Below are positions 32,894 to 44,452 of a DNA stretch of 64,000 nt, in pieces. Both the position numbers and the translations under genes were made by a program. Within the stretch, counting starts at the first letter, position 1. Every line of letters begins with the position of its first letter. This DNA is from Dugong dugon. Taxonomy: Eukaryota; Chordata; Mammalia; Sirenia; Dugongidae. The notes below the pieces were generated by a model that saw only the letters and a list, made by a program, of their open reading frames with translations, ran no database searches and had not been told where the DNA came from. The stretch lies in the NCBI GenBank assembly GCA_030035585.1, contig CM057468.1, forward strand, positions 55,300,145 to 55,364,144, given 5' to 3'.

Positions 32894-33123
32894 GCCTAAC
32901 TAAAAAGGAGTCCCTGGGTGGTACACATGGTGGTTCGACTCATCCGTAAGCACCTGGGTAACTCACCCAGAGTGCCTCAGGAGAAAGGCCTGGCAATCTG
33001 CTTCTGAACGGTCACAGTTTCAAAAAGCCTATGGAGTATAGTTCTACATGGGGTTACCATGAGTTGGAACTGACTTGACAGCAACTGATTTGGTTTTTTT
33101 TTTTTGGTTTGTCTAACTAAAAA
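32894..33123 (+). repeat. Variant AfroSINE with a divergent head, with target duplication
   Basis: The body at 32907-33110 starts GGAGTCCCTGGGTGGTACAC and has 'ggtaactcacccagagtgcctcaggagaaaggcctggcaatctgcttctgaacggtcacag' in place of the usual middle, then the common tail ('gttaccatgagttggaactgacttgacagcaact'). It is flanked by GCCTAACTAAAAA (32894-32906) and GTCTAACTAAAAA (33111-33123), with one mismatch. It is probably a separate subfamily of the same tRNA-derived SINE. Confidence 0.9.
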
Positions 33124-33193
33124 TTCTTCCTTTTTCTCTCTGTTACGTATGAAATGTTTCTTGTTTCTGTGCTGCTTTTCCCTCTTTCCCCAG

Positions 33194-33250
33194 CTGAAAC
33201 GAGACAGTGAGAGTGACAGTTCGACCGACCACTGCCACTACACTTTCTGA
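33194..33250 (+). other. Candidate short terminal coding exon, unknown gene
   Basis: A strong acceptor-like site (TTTTCCCTCTTTCCCCAG, ending at 33193) is followed in frame by 18 codons reading LKRDSESDSSTDHCHYTF and then TGA at 33248-33250. The peptide is acidic and serine-rich, like a casein-kinase-2-type C-terminal tail. The other two frames stop quickly. The interval lies in sequence free of recognised repeats between a SINE and a MIR-like scrap. Eighteen open codons are not statistically strong (about 40 percent by chance), so the splice context and composition carry the case. I do not recognise the protein. Confidence 0.25.
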
Positions 33251-33269
33251 TCATACCACATGCTCCAAA

Positions 33270-33335
33270 GGACATATATAGTAGTACTTACTACATGCTA
33301 GGTACTGTGGAAGATACATATATATATATACAGTC
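33270..33335 (-). repeat. Possible MIR scrap plus (AT)n
   Basis: 'agtagtacttactacatgctaggtactgtgg' resembles the reversed end of MIR. A short TATATATATA run follows. Low confidence. Confidence 0.35.
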
Positions 33336-33681
33336 CTTGTTTCCTTATCACATCAGCCTCAGGATAATCAAGCCCCTGAGTAACAACTACAGGAACATTT
33401 AAATCTAATCCTAAATTTTATTAACATTAACTTTCCTGATCCCCTTACCCTGTGTTTGGTTTCAACTCTTCCCTTATATGAAAATCTGGTGAATGGCATC
33501 CTGGCTTAAGGACTTCATCCACATCACTGCAAGTGAAATCCCATCATAAACAGTCTTCTACCATCTTTTGTGGACATGTGTTAGTCTTGATCATCTTGGC
33601 TCTAGGTCCCCATCACAGTTACTGCTAAAGGTCTGGATTTCTGCATGCTAATAGGACCCCTGGATGTCCTCGAGTTCCTAA
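33336..33681. other. Unassigned DNA
   Basis: No gene or repeat recognised. Confidence 0.3.
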
Positions 33682-34382
33682 CACATTGTCTTGGATATCT
33701 AAACCCATTGCTGATGAGTTGATTGCGACTCATAGCGACCCTAAAGGACAGAGTGGAACTGCCCCATAGGGTTTCCAAGGAGCGCCTGGTGGATTCGAAC
33801 TGCTGATCTTTTGGTTAGTACCCATAGCTCTTACCCACTATGCTACCAGGGTTTCCCTTGGATGTCTAATGCTACTATAACAGAAATACCACAAGTGGAT
33901 GGCTTCAACAAAGAGAAATTTATTCTCTCACTGTCTAAAAGGGTAGAAGTCCGAATTCAGGGCACCAGCGCCAGAGCAAATCTTTGTCTCTCTGTCAGCT
34001 TTGGAGGAAGGTCTTTGTCATCAATCTTCCACTGGTTGAGGAGCTTCTTAGCGCAGGGACCCTGGATCCAAAGGACGCGTTATTCTCCCGGCTCTTGTTT
34101 CTTGGTGGTAAGAGGTCCCCAAGTCTCTCTGCTCACTTCTGTCTTTTATATCTCAAAAGAGATTGGCTCAAGACACAATCCAACCTTGTAGATTGAGCCC
34201 TGCCTCTTTAACGTAACTGCCACTAAACCCATCTCATCAATATCATAGAGATAGGATTCACAACACATATGAGAATCACATCAGATGACACAATGTGGAC
34301 AATCACACAATACTGGGAATCATGGCCTAGCCAAATTGATACATATGTTTTTGGGAGACACAATTCAATCCATGACACACAT
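33682..34382 (-). repeat. Solo LTR of an ERV-L-related family, antisense, with target duplication
   Basis: LTR body 33687-34377, interrupted by the SINE at 33703-33857. It begins TGTCTTGGAT and ends CCATGACA, as a reversed LTR should. Perfect 5-bp duplications CACAT (33682-33686 and 34378-34382) flank it. Its reverse complement is the same family as 56046-56568 and is related to the provirus LTRs at 1585 and 7555 (shared 'cttggctaggccatga', 'tgtgtgattgtcc', 'atctgatgtgatt'). Open frames at 33811-34196 lie wholly inside it. Confidence 0.95.
33691..33869 (-). repeat. AfroSINE, antisense, short form, inside LTR
   Basis: The body at 33703-33857 starts ACCCATTGCTGATGAGTTGA and ends 'ccactatgctaccagggtttccc'. 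It is flanked by TTGGATATCTAA (33691-33702) and TTGGATGTCTAA (33858-33869), one mismatch in 12. Removing it restores the LTR end. Confidence 0.96.
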
Positions 34383-34639
34383 TAAACTCAACTCTTATCC
34401 TTCAAAAAGAGGATGAAGGACAGATGTGGTCTCTGTCCTAAAGGAATTTATAAATCTAAGCATGCATACTACTGGCAGTGGTTATAAATCCAGCATCTCA
34501 TGTAATACTATTGCCAGGTTTTTGGTCAGGTGATGAGCAGTAAGATGGACTCTAAATTCTAGTCTATCAAGACCAATAATGAAACACAATCTCTACCTGT
34601 GTTTCTTGTTTAGACAGTTCCTCTTAATTACATTAATAA

Positions 34640-34815
34640 GCTAAGACTTTCGAACACCCACTATGTTGCAGGAACTCTTCTAAATGCTTTAAATGTGTTT
34701 ATCCCACAAAAATCATATTTTAATCTCTCTTTTTGAGAGATAAGTTCATCACTCAAGGTCACATAGAAAAAAAGTAGCAGGGCCAGAATTTGAGAGCACA
34801 TGCTTTAGTCACAAT
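34640..34815 (-). repeat. MIR SINE, antisense
   Basis: 'acacccactatgttgcaggaactcttctaaatgcttt', 'caaggtcacatagaaaaaaagtagcagggccagaatttgagagc' and 'tgctttagtc' in MIR order. Confidence 0.8.
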
Positions 34816-35589
34816 AGTAACCGTTAGCTAGTTTCAGAACTGTGAGGTATATAACCTGGAATATTATCTCATTAGGATATTCTATGAAAAAGGTTTCTTG
34901 GATATATAAGTTTGGGAAACACTGCGTATGCCTTGTATAGGATTCATGGTATACTTTACATATTAAAATCTCATATATTAATAGTGCAGGGAGAAGAACG
35001 GTTTAACTTTGACACAATTTTCCCAAACTTTTTTGCCCATGGAATGCTTTCCATCAAATGGTTTTCACCACGTGTTCCTTAACATACTGCTGTAGAAAAA
35101 TTCTCAAAACCCATTTTGGGAAATTATGTCTTAGAGAAAAAGAATATAAGACACAACAATGTTTCTGAAAAATACTCCTGGTGATACAATGAGATAAAGT
35201 TCTGTATACAGTCAGAAATTTGAGGGAAGGTCCTGTGTTGTTTCACTAAAGCATGGTTTGGATATTAGCTGACTGTGCTTTTCATCTCTCCATGTCTCTA
35301 TTCCCACGTGTAATTCATCTTGTCTTTTCAAAGAGCTACTTGGTATGTTTCACGTTGGTCCTGTCTACACTGACAAGGCAAAGCATTTTTTTAATATATT
35401 TATTTTCATGTAAAATGTTTAAAGAATAACATACATTCAGAAAAGCATACATATCATATGTGACAGCTAAATTATTTTCAGAAAGTGAACACATGTGTGC
35501 AACTAGCATCCACGTCAAGAACCAGACTTCCTAGAACCTCAGGAGCCTCTTCCAGTGACTGCCCACGCTTACCAAGCAGAACTACACCT
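34816..35589. other. Single-copy DNA, nothing identified
   Basis: AT-rich with no recognised feature. Confidence 0.3.
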
Positions 35590-36149
35590 GACTTCAATCA
35601 CCATAGGTTAGTTTTCTTTTTCAGTGTCTTTTACAGCTTTATTGAGGTGTAACTGGCATCTATTGATTTGCACAATTTAAATTGAACTTTTTAATGAGCT
35701 TTGACGTATATATAAATCCACGAAACTAACACCACAATCAAGATAATGAACGTATGCATCATCCCCAGTGTTTCCTTCTGACCTTTGTAACCCTCTAACT
35801 CCCACCGCAAGAGGCCACTGATCTGCTTTCTGTCACTGTTGTTGTTGTTAGGTGCCGTCGAGTCAGTTCCGAATCATAGTGACCCTATGTAACACAGAAC
35901 AAAACAATGCCCGGTCCTGCACCATCCTCACAATCACTGCTATCTTGAGCCCATTGTTGCAGCCACTGTGTCAATCCATCTTGTTGAGGGTCTTTATCAA
36001 GCATGATGTCCTTCTCCAGGGACTGATCCCTCCTGATAACATGTCCAAAGTATGTGAGACGTAGTCTTGCCATCCTTGCTTCTAAGGAGCATTCTGATTG
36101 TACTTCTTCCAAGACAGATTTGTTCGTTCTATTGGCAGTCCATGGTATA

Positions 36150-37730
36150 TTCAATGTTCTTCACCAACACCACAATTCAAATGCATCAATTCTTCTTCAG
36201 TCTTCTTTATTAATTGTCCAGCTTTGGCATGCATATGAGGCAATTGAAAACACCATGGCTTGGGTCAGGCGCACCTTAGTCCTCAAGGTGATATCTTTGC
36301 TTTTCAACACTTTAAAGAGGTCTTTTTTTAGCAGATTTGCCCAATGCGATGAGTCTTTTGATTTCCTGACTGCTGCTTCCATGAGTGTTGATTGTGGATC
36401 CAAGTATAATGAAATCCTTGACAACTTCAATCTTTTCTCCATTTATCATGATGTTGCTTATTGGTCCAGTTGTGAGGATTTTTGTTTTCTTTATGTTGAG
36501 GTGTAATCCATACTGAAGTCTGTGGTCTTTGATCTTCATCAATAAGTGCTTCAAATCTTCTTCACTTTCAGCAAGCAAGGCTGTGTCATCTGCATAACAC
36601 AGGTTGTTAATGAGTCTTTCTCCAGTCCTGATGCTCCATTCTTCATGTAGTCCAGATTCTTGGATTATTTGCTCAGCATACAGACTGAATCAGTATGGTG
36701 AAATGATACTACCAGGACTCACACCTTTCCTGACTTTAAAGCATGCAGTATCCCTTTGTTCTGTTCGAATGACTGCCTCTTTATCCATGTACAGATTCCT
36801 CATGAGAACAATTAGGTGTTCCGGAATTCACATTCTCTGCAAAGTTATCCATAATTTGTTATGATCCACACAGTTGAATGCCTTAGCATAGAGAATAAAA
36901 CACAGGTAAACATCTTTCTGGTACTCTGCTTTCACTGATTCCACATCCTCTTCTAAATCTAGCTTGAATTTCTGACAATTCCCTGTGGATATACTGCTGC
37001 AGCTGCTTTTGAAAGATCTTCGGAAAAATGTTGCTTGCATATGATATTTATGATATGGTTTAATAATTTCTGCATTCAGGCTGGATAACCTTTCTTGGGA
37101 ATAGGCATATATATGGATCTCTTCCTGTCGGTTGGCGAGGTAGCGGTCTTCCATATTTCTTGGCATAGACGAGTGAGCACTTCCAGCACTGCATGCATTT
37201 GTTGAAACATCTCAATTGGTATTCCATCACTTCCCGGATGCCTTCAGTGCAACTTGGACTCCTTCCTTCAGTACCATTGGTTCCTAATCATATGTTACCT
37301 CCCGAAATGGGTGAACAGCGACCAATTCTTTTTATTGTAGTGACTCTGTGTATTCCTTCCTTCTTCTTTTGATGCTTCCTGCGTCGTTTAGTATTTTCTT
37401 CATAGAATCCTTCAGTATTGCAACTCGAGGCTTGAATTTTTTCTTCAGTTCTTTCAGCTTGAGAAGTGTTGAGCGTGCTCTTCCATTTGGTTTTCTATTT
37501 CCAGCTCTTTGCACATGTCATCATAATACTTTACCTTGTCTTCTTGAACCACCCTTTGAAATCTTCCGTTCAGCTCTTTTACTTCATCATTTTTTCCTTT
37601 TGCTTTAGCTCCTTGATGTTCAAGAGCAAGTGTCAGAGTCTCTTCTGACATCCATTTAGGTCTTGTCTTTCTCTCCTGCCTTTTTAATGACCCCTTGCTT
37701 TCTTCATGTATGATGTCCTGATGACATTCC
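36150..37730 (-). pseudogene. RTE reverse transcriptase and linker, part of RTE protein
   Basis: Pieces 37454-37732 and 37332-37514 (charged linker), 36828-37166 (RT fingers and palm; includes the reversed FILYAKAFNCVDH motif) and 36197-36578 (thumb/C-terminal region; AESEEDLKHLLMKIKDHRLQ...) together cover the RT. The palm YADD motif is intact in reverse at about 36586-36600 (CYADDTALL). The frame shifts at least three times. The protein would reverse-transcribe its own RNA and, by inference, that of the AfroSINEs. Confidence 0.9.
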
Positions 37731-38006
37731 ACAACTCATCTGGTCTTCGGTCATTAGTGTTCAGTGCGTCAAATCTATTCTTGAGATGGTCTCTAAATTC
37801 AGGTGGGATATACTCAAGGTCATACTTTGGCTGTCATGGACTTGTTCTAATTTTCTTCAGTTTCAACTTCAGCTTGCATTTGAGTAATTGATGGTCTGAT
37901 CCGCAGCTGGCCCCTGGCCTTGTTCTGACTGATGATATTGAGCTTTTCCATTGTCTGCTTCCACAGATGTAGTCAATTTGATTCTTGTGTATTCCAGCTG
38001 GCGAGG

Positions 38007-38600
38007 TCACTGTTTATGTTGGTGAAAAAAGCTGTTTGCTATGAAGAAGTCTTTGGTCTTGCAAAACTCAGTCATGTGATCTCCAGCATTGTTTCTGTCA
38101 CCAAGGCCATATTTTCCAACTACTGGTCCTCCCTCTTTATTTCCAACTTCCACATTCCAATTACCAGTAATTGCTAGTGCATCCTGATTGCATGTTTGAT
38201 CGATTTCAGACCACAGAAGCTGGTAAAAATCTTCAATTTCTTCACCTTTGGCCTTAGCGGTTGGTGCATAAATTTGAATAATAGTCGTATTAACTGGTCT
38301 TCCTTGTAGGCGTATGGCTATTATCCTATCACTGACAGCGTTGTGCTTCAGGATTGATCTTGAAATGTTCTTTTTGACAATGAATGCAACGCCATTCTTT
38401 ATCAAGTTGTCATTCCTGGCATAGTAGACCATATGATTGTCTGATTTCAAATAACCAGTCCATCTTAGCTCACTAATGCCTAGGATATCGATGTTGATGT
38501 GTTCCATTTCATTTTTGATGATTTCCGATTTTCCTAGATTCATACTTCCTACTTCCCACATTCCAATTATTAACGCATGTTTGCAGCTGTTTCTTCTCAT
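38007..38600 (-). pseudogene. RTE endonuclease domain (APE-like), part of RTE protein
   Basis: An open stretch of 197 codons encodes the apurinic-type endonuclease of RTE. Its conserved landmarks are ISELRWTG (residues 43-50), a YAPTAKA-type segment (residues 110-117) and GNWNVEVG (residues 145-152). In the last motif the expected aspartate after Gly reads asparagine. The domain would nick the target for priming. It ends by frameshift, and the rest of the protein lies in other frames downstream (toward lower coordinates). Confidence 0.9.
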
Positions 38601-39463
38601 TTTGAGTCATGCCACATCAGCAAATGAAGGTATCAAAAGCTTGAATCCATCCATGCGATTAAAGTCAACTCTACCTTGAGTAGGCAGCTCTTCCCTAGTC
38701 ATATTTTGAGTGCCTTCCAACCTGAGGGCCTCATCTTCCAGCACTATATCAGAAAATATTCCACTGCTATTCATAAGGTTTTCACTGACTAATTCTTCTC
38801 AGAAGTAGATCACTGGGTCCTTCTTCCTAGTCTTTCTTAGTCTGGACGCTCAGCTGAAACCTGTTTGCCATGGGTGACCCTACTGGTCTATTTGAATACT
38901 GATGGCATAGCTTCCAGCATCACAGCAACACACAAGCCTCCACAGTTGGACAAACTGACAGATGCGTGGGGGTTTCTGTCACTATGCATTAATTTTTATT
39001 TTCTAGAATTTTATATAAGTGGAATTATACATCTGTATTTTTTTATTTATTTTTTCAGATCTGACTTCTTTCAGCATAATTATTTTGAGATTCTTTCACG
39101 TTGCTGTGTGAATTAGTAGTTTGTATCTTTTTATTGCTTTGTACTATTCTGTTGTGTGGATATGCCACAATTTGTTTAGCTATTCACCTGTTAATGGACA
39201 TTTGGGTGGTTTCTAGTTTTTGGCTATTACAAATAAAGCTTCTTTGAACATGTTTGTACAAGTTTTTTTGCAGACGTATGCTACAATTCTCTTTTTAAAT
39301 ACATAGAAAGTAAAATAGCTGGGTTGAATGGTCAATGTATATTTAACTTTTTTGAAACTTGCCTGTTTTCTAGCATAAATTTACCAATTTACATTCCCAC
39401 CAAAAGTGTATGAGAGCTCCAGTTACACTTGGTATAGATGTTTTTTTCATTTTAGCCATTCTG

Positions 39464-39689
39464 GCGGGTATGTTGTTGGTTTTTGTTGTTAGGTGCCATC
39501 AAGTTGATTTTGACTCACAGTAACCCCATATGACAGCAGAGAACTGCTCCACAGTGTTTCCTAGGCTGTAATCGTTATGCGAGAAGATCGCCAGGTCTGT
39601 CTCCTGTGGAGCCTTTGGGTGGGTTTGAACCACCAATCTTTTAGGTGGCAGCCGAGCTCTTAACCTTTCTGCCACCAGGGCTCCTTATT
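39464..39689 (-). repeat. AfroSINE, antisense, long form with RTE-type tail, inside L1
   Basis: It starts with a GTTGTTAGGTGCCATCAAGT tail, contains the internal block and ends 'tctgccaccagggctcctta'. Short flanks GGGTATG and GGATATG may be the target duplication, but this is weak. Confidence 0.88.
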
Positions 39690-40780
39690 GGATATGCAGT
39701 GGTATTATATTTAGATTTTAATTTGCATTTTCTTAATGGTTAATGATATTCAACATTTTTTCATGTGCTTATTTGCTAACTATAGATCTTTGGTGAAGTG
39801 TCTGTTCAAATCTTTTGCCATTTTCTAGTTGGGTGTATGGAGACTTAAATGTTCTTTATATATTTGGCTACAGGCTCGTTGTTGGATATCAGTTTGCAAA
39901 TATTTTCTTCAGTCTGTGGGTTGCCTTGTCATTTTTGTAACAGTGCCTTTTGAAGAGCAAACATTTTTAATTTTGATAAAGTATAATTTACTGTCTTTCT
40001 CTTTTTTAAAATAGATTATGCCATTTTTGTTGTATTTAAGAAAATATTGTCAAACCCAAGGATAAAGATGCTTTCTCTTATCTCTTCTTCTAGAAGTTTT
40101 ATAATTTTAATGCATACATTTAGGTACAAGATAAAATTTTAAATTGTTTTGCACATAATGTGTGGTAGGAGTCAAAGTTGTTTACTTTTTCTTTCTTTTC
40201 CTTCTTTTTTTAAATTATGGCTATTCAATTGTACTATCACCATTTGTTTAAAAAGACTATTTTTCCCCCACCTTGGCCTCTTCATCAACAATCAATTGAC
40301 CTTATATATATATGGATTGATTTCTGGCCTTTCTATTCTGTTCCATTAATCTATTTGTCTATTTTTACATTAATATAACATTGTCTTAATTATTCTAGCT
40401 TTACCTTGAAATCAGGCAATGTACATCCTCTAAATTTGTTATTTTATGAAGTTGTTTGACTGTTATAGGTTCCTTGCATTTACATATAAATTTTAGCATC
40501 AGCTTGTCAGTATCTACAGAAATGCCTGCAAATATTTTGGGATTTTGATTGGGACTGTACTGAATCTATAGATGAATTTTGGGAAAATACATGTCTTAAA
40601 AACATTGACACGTCTGATCCTGGTGGTCAACATAGTTCTTCATTTATTTACGTCTTCTTTAATTTATCTCAGTAATTTTTTGCAGTTTTCAGAGGATACA
40701 TCTTGTATATATTTTGTCAAATATATCCCTAAGTATCTTATGTTTTTGATGCCACTGTAAATGGTATTTTAAATTTTCAA

Positions 40781-42104
40781 TTTCTCATTCTTCACTGATA
40801 GTATAACATAGGTTCGTTTCATCTGTTTGGCAAAGCACATTCTTTTGTGAAACATCTGAGCACTAATTATGAGTATCTGAGCTGTCATTTGTAATACTAC
40901 ATTATTTTTAAAATATACCTTGCAAAGAAAAACTACAAAAAGACACTGTCCTAGAGACAATGTGTAAATCATTGCTTGGATTCACTCATTTATATTTGTA
41001 CCCATTTATTCTTTCCTATTGAAATTTATAGTAATTGAAAGTTTTAGAAGTTCTTAAATGGCTTTTTGGAAACTTCAGCTAAGGGGTGCAGAGAATTTCT
41101 ATGAAAAGAAAAAAGTTTCAAGGAGACCCATTCTTTGGCTTTTGACTTAAATCTGCTATTAACCCACGTAGTTGACTCACCATACTGTTAATACCATGAA
41201 TGACATGAGTCCACCAATTGATGGATAATCACCAAACGGTATTATAAATCTGTTAGTAAAATCCTAACATTTCACCTATTCTGCTACAAATATTTTAATA
41301 ATATTGAGTCAGTAAATATTTTCTCAACCCTTCTTTTCTCCTGCAACACACACTGCACACACACACACACCCCACATCAAACGAGCCAAATCTCATCACA
41401 TTTTCCATAGCATTCTCTGTTATGTAGTTCTTAATTGATGCATACAGTGAATTTGCTGATTACTCTAGCCAACTTAGGATTCATTTAAAGATAGTCCATT
41501 TTAATAATACTGATGCTTTCTCATTGATTCACTGCCAGAAATATTATTAGTACTTCTATAGGACCATCAAGCTGCAACTCATTAAGCCGTTTATTAAATG
41601 GCATCTCCTACCAGCATGTGAAAATATACAACTCCTCTCAGGGTGAGGCATTATTTTGCTAAGAAATTACTTGCTGTAGTGAGCAGCTAATAGCTCTTGG
41701 TTTAAGAAGGACTGGTTAAAAGGAGAAAAAAAATCGTCAACAAACATTTGTTAATTGAGTTTATTGAGTATTTTTGATAGATCATTTTCAGATGTTTCTA
41801 ATATTTCCCAATACACTTAGAACCACAATTAATTTTTATGAGAGAGCTAAAAATCAAGATTGGTTTTGTGGAAATACTTTAAAGAATGTCTTCAAATGTA
41901 GAATTCCTGGGTTATTTGTCTACGCAACATTTTAAGAATTTGATACTTCTGAAGATGTTTGCCCCTATTCATTGGTGAGAAATCACTGTATTGTACTGTT
42001 TACCCAGTGAAACACCAGTCACTGCCATCTAAATATTAGCAGTCTCCCACTTGCTCAGATTGCCAGGAACGTGGATATTCTTCATAGAAACCATGTTGAT
42101 CATG
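40781..42104. other. Single-copy DNA, nothing identified
   Basis: No gene or named repeat. (CA)n of about 9 units lies near 41350-41378. The interval 41540-41740 is less AT-rich than its surroundings. Confidence 0.3.
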
Positions 42105-42870
42105 TATCCAGGCTGTAATATGATTTTGAAGGGAGGAGTTTGTTTGTGTAAAAACATTGTGAGGGCAGTGTCTGACCTCCTCCAACCCCACAAGAGGGAA
42201 GGAGAACCAAGATCAGGAGTGCAAGGCTGACTCCCATGAGGTGGAGGCCAGACAAGCCACCTCTCTTTGCCATCTTTACTAATTCTGACACCAACCGTCC
42301 TTCACACAGCACTCTCTACTTCTCTGCTGGGTTTGATAATTCATTGCAATGGCCACACAGAACTCACAGACCATACTCACGATTATGGGGTTTATTAGGG
42401 AAGTAACAGTTACAAGTCAGGCTCAGAAATACTCAGGATACTGTTCTCCATCAAGACAGCCTCTTCCCAACCATGCTCGTAGGCACACTTCTCCCTGGCC
42501 CTAAGCCTCTCCCTGAAGGTACTCAGCTTTATCTCTCCATGGGCTGGGAAGCCCACTGTGGCAGGTCTCTGCTGCAGGGTCTCTCTTCCCACCGCTTCTC
42601 ACGATCTTCAGGGTTACAGCTTACTCTCTCTCTCAGTCTCCTGCTTCCAGAAGCATCTTAGCACAAGGATCCTGGGTCCAAAGGATGTGCTCTTCACTCT
42701 TGGCTATTCTTCTTTGGTGGTGGTAAGATCCTCTCTCTGTTCTGAAATTGGCTCCTTTTAAGGCAAAATCGACCAATCCCCTTGGTGGGCCATAATTACC
42801 TTATCACACAGTCCCACCCAGGGGGATTACAAGACCATGGCTAGAAAGGCCACACAAAAATAATCAAACA
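42105..42870 (-). repeat. LTR, antisense
   Basis: A sequence block of about 770 bp begins near TGTATCCAGGCTGTAATATG and ends near CACAAAAATAATCAAACA. It has 'cacagaactcacagaccatactcacg', 'ggggtttattagggaagtaac', and a block GAAGCATCTTAGCACAAGGA to 'cttctttggtggtggtaag' that is almost shared with the reversed LTR at 33687-34377 (near 34040-34110). It reads as a reversed retroviral LTR, but edges and family are uncertain and no target duplication was confirmed. Confidence 0.55.
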
Positions 42871-44452
42871 CACTGAAGTTTGTTTGTTTGTTTCTCTGAA
42901 CAATAAATTTATAAATGTTTGCATTCAATTGAATGGCTAAATTGACTTGTTTTCATTAAAAGAAAATAATACTAATTCATTATAGAAAATAGAGGAAAGA
43001 AAAGAGAAAAAGAAAACCCCAGCAAAATCCTCAAGATTCTAATAAATACATGTTTGATTTATTTTCTTCCAGTATTTTTTAGTATACATATTCTGCATAC
43101 GCCATTGTAACTAGATTTACGGTGAATTCATGCAAGTTTAACAGGAAGAAAATATTAATTATACAATTACAGCTCTTCTGTTCTCTTTGTATTATGTTTC
43201 TCACTAGAAGAAAAAAACCTAAAGCTGCATGATTTAGGTTTGTATTTTGTGAACTGCAGACATCCTTAAGAAATGGCTCTGATAAGACCAAAATGATTAT
43301 TTCTATTTTTTAAAAATAATACATTAATATTTTGAGAAAAAAACATCTTTTTCCTTAGAATTCAATTCTTCTCTTACTCCCCACCCTTTACTTACTAACA
43401 GTGTGCTGGATTAGATTACGACTACAGGAAAATAAACATCCAGATTTGAAATGAAATATTTAGGTAATTGGAAAGCTCCCTCTAAGCCTCCAGATATTTG
43501 GTATTTTGTAAAGAAAAGCACAAATGACAGATTTTTCCACTTTACATCTGGATATTTTGTTACTACAGAGGTATCTTCTCTTGGCCGTTTATATGAAATG
43601 TTGATTTCTTGTCATGATTCTTTAGAAAGGGGTAGATTTTAAAATGATGGCAATGAAACAAATTCTATATCTTCCATGTACCAGTCAAGCCAATGCTAAA
43701 GTGATATTTGAAAATAAACATCTAAGGAGACTTACTGTAAGTCTGCTTTTGTCCTTTTTCAATTAGCAAAATATGAATAGCACTGGTTTATGCTTGGATT
43801 GATAGTTGGAAAATCATGATGCAACTATTAAAGTTTTTTCTGTATTTATTTCATTGGTTGCCCCTCACGGAATTTTTCATAAAAGTATGCTTTGCTTTGA
43901 AAAGAAATGCAACATCAGGCAATCTACTTCAGAGGTAACAAAATCAAGTGATGTCAGGGACAAGTATAGGAAATATTAATGAGTTAAGTGGGCTGTGTGA
44001 AAAATAATAGGGACTCCTTGGGACAGACCTGAAGTGGAATAAATTATTTACCAAAAAAGATGCATATACCTAAAAAAAAAACAAACAAAAGGACAGTGAG
44101 AGACTAAAAAACATATGTGTGAACTGAAATTTGCTGAAGAATTATTCAGTTTTAAGCTTTTGGTTTTAGTCTAATTTCCCTCTTTTCTGGAAAAGAAGAG
44201 TGAGGTCCAGTTTATAAAGCTAGAGAGCAGCCTACATAAAACTAGAACCCAGTTATTATGGCCCATAATTTAGTAATGTACCCACTCTCACCACTCTCCA
44301 TCATGCTATTTACAGTTCATTCATGCATTCTTGGGCAGATTCTTTTACAGAGTTTTTGGGTTACTGGGACTCTTTAAATAATATTGAAGTAAGTTCTCAT
44401 AATCTAGCTTTAAAAAAATATTACCATGTTTACTTTTGTATAATACAGTTAA
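42871..44452. other. Single-copy DNA, nothing identified
   Basis: AT-rich. The frame at 43451-43642 (63 codons) has no motif and is probably chance. A weak MIR-like stretch lies at 44140-44290 ('gaaaagaagagtgaggtccagtttataaagct'). Confidence 0.3.

Larger units (their letters stand above)
35827..38983 (-). mobile_element. Nearly full-length RTE LINE (RTE1/BovB-like), antisense, with target duplication
   Basis: The body at 35838-38972 (3,135 bp) is close to the usual RTE length of about 3.2-3.3 kb. It is flanked by perfect 11-bp copies of TTTCTGTCACT (35827-35837 and 38973-38983). Read in reverse it starts near 38972, carries a 5' leader of about 370 bp, the endonuclease, a linker, the reverse transcriptase and the (AAC)n-type tail at 35838-35853. 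The frame is interrupted by stops and shifts, so it is inactive. It inserted into an older L1. Confidence 0.97.
35590..40780 (-). repeat. Ancient antisense L1 (L1M-type), interrupted by RTE and AfroSINE
   Basis: Pieces 35590-35826, 38984-39463 and 39690-40780 read as one reversed L1: first the 3' UTR-like part ('cttttacagctttattgaggtgtaactggc', 'accacaatcaagataatgaacg'), then ORF2 in reverse ('gctattcacctgttaatggacatttgggtgg', 'aaaatgcctgc', 'ttgggattttgattgggactgtactgaatctatagatg'). It is old and diverged. The RTE (35838-38972) and the SINE (39464-39689) are later insertions. Confidence 0.85.

Noticed and set aside
33811..34196. Plus-strand 126-codon frame
   Set aside because: It lies wholly within a reversed solo LTR and its SINE; LTRs do not encode proteins here.
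36054..36506. Plus-strand 150-codon frame
   Set aside because: It is the complement of the RTE reverse transcriptase region and has no homology of its own.
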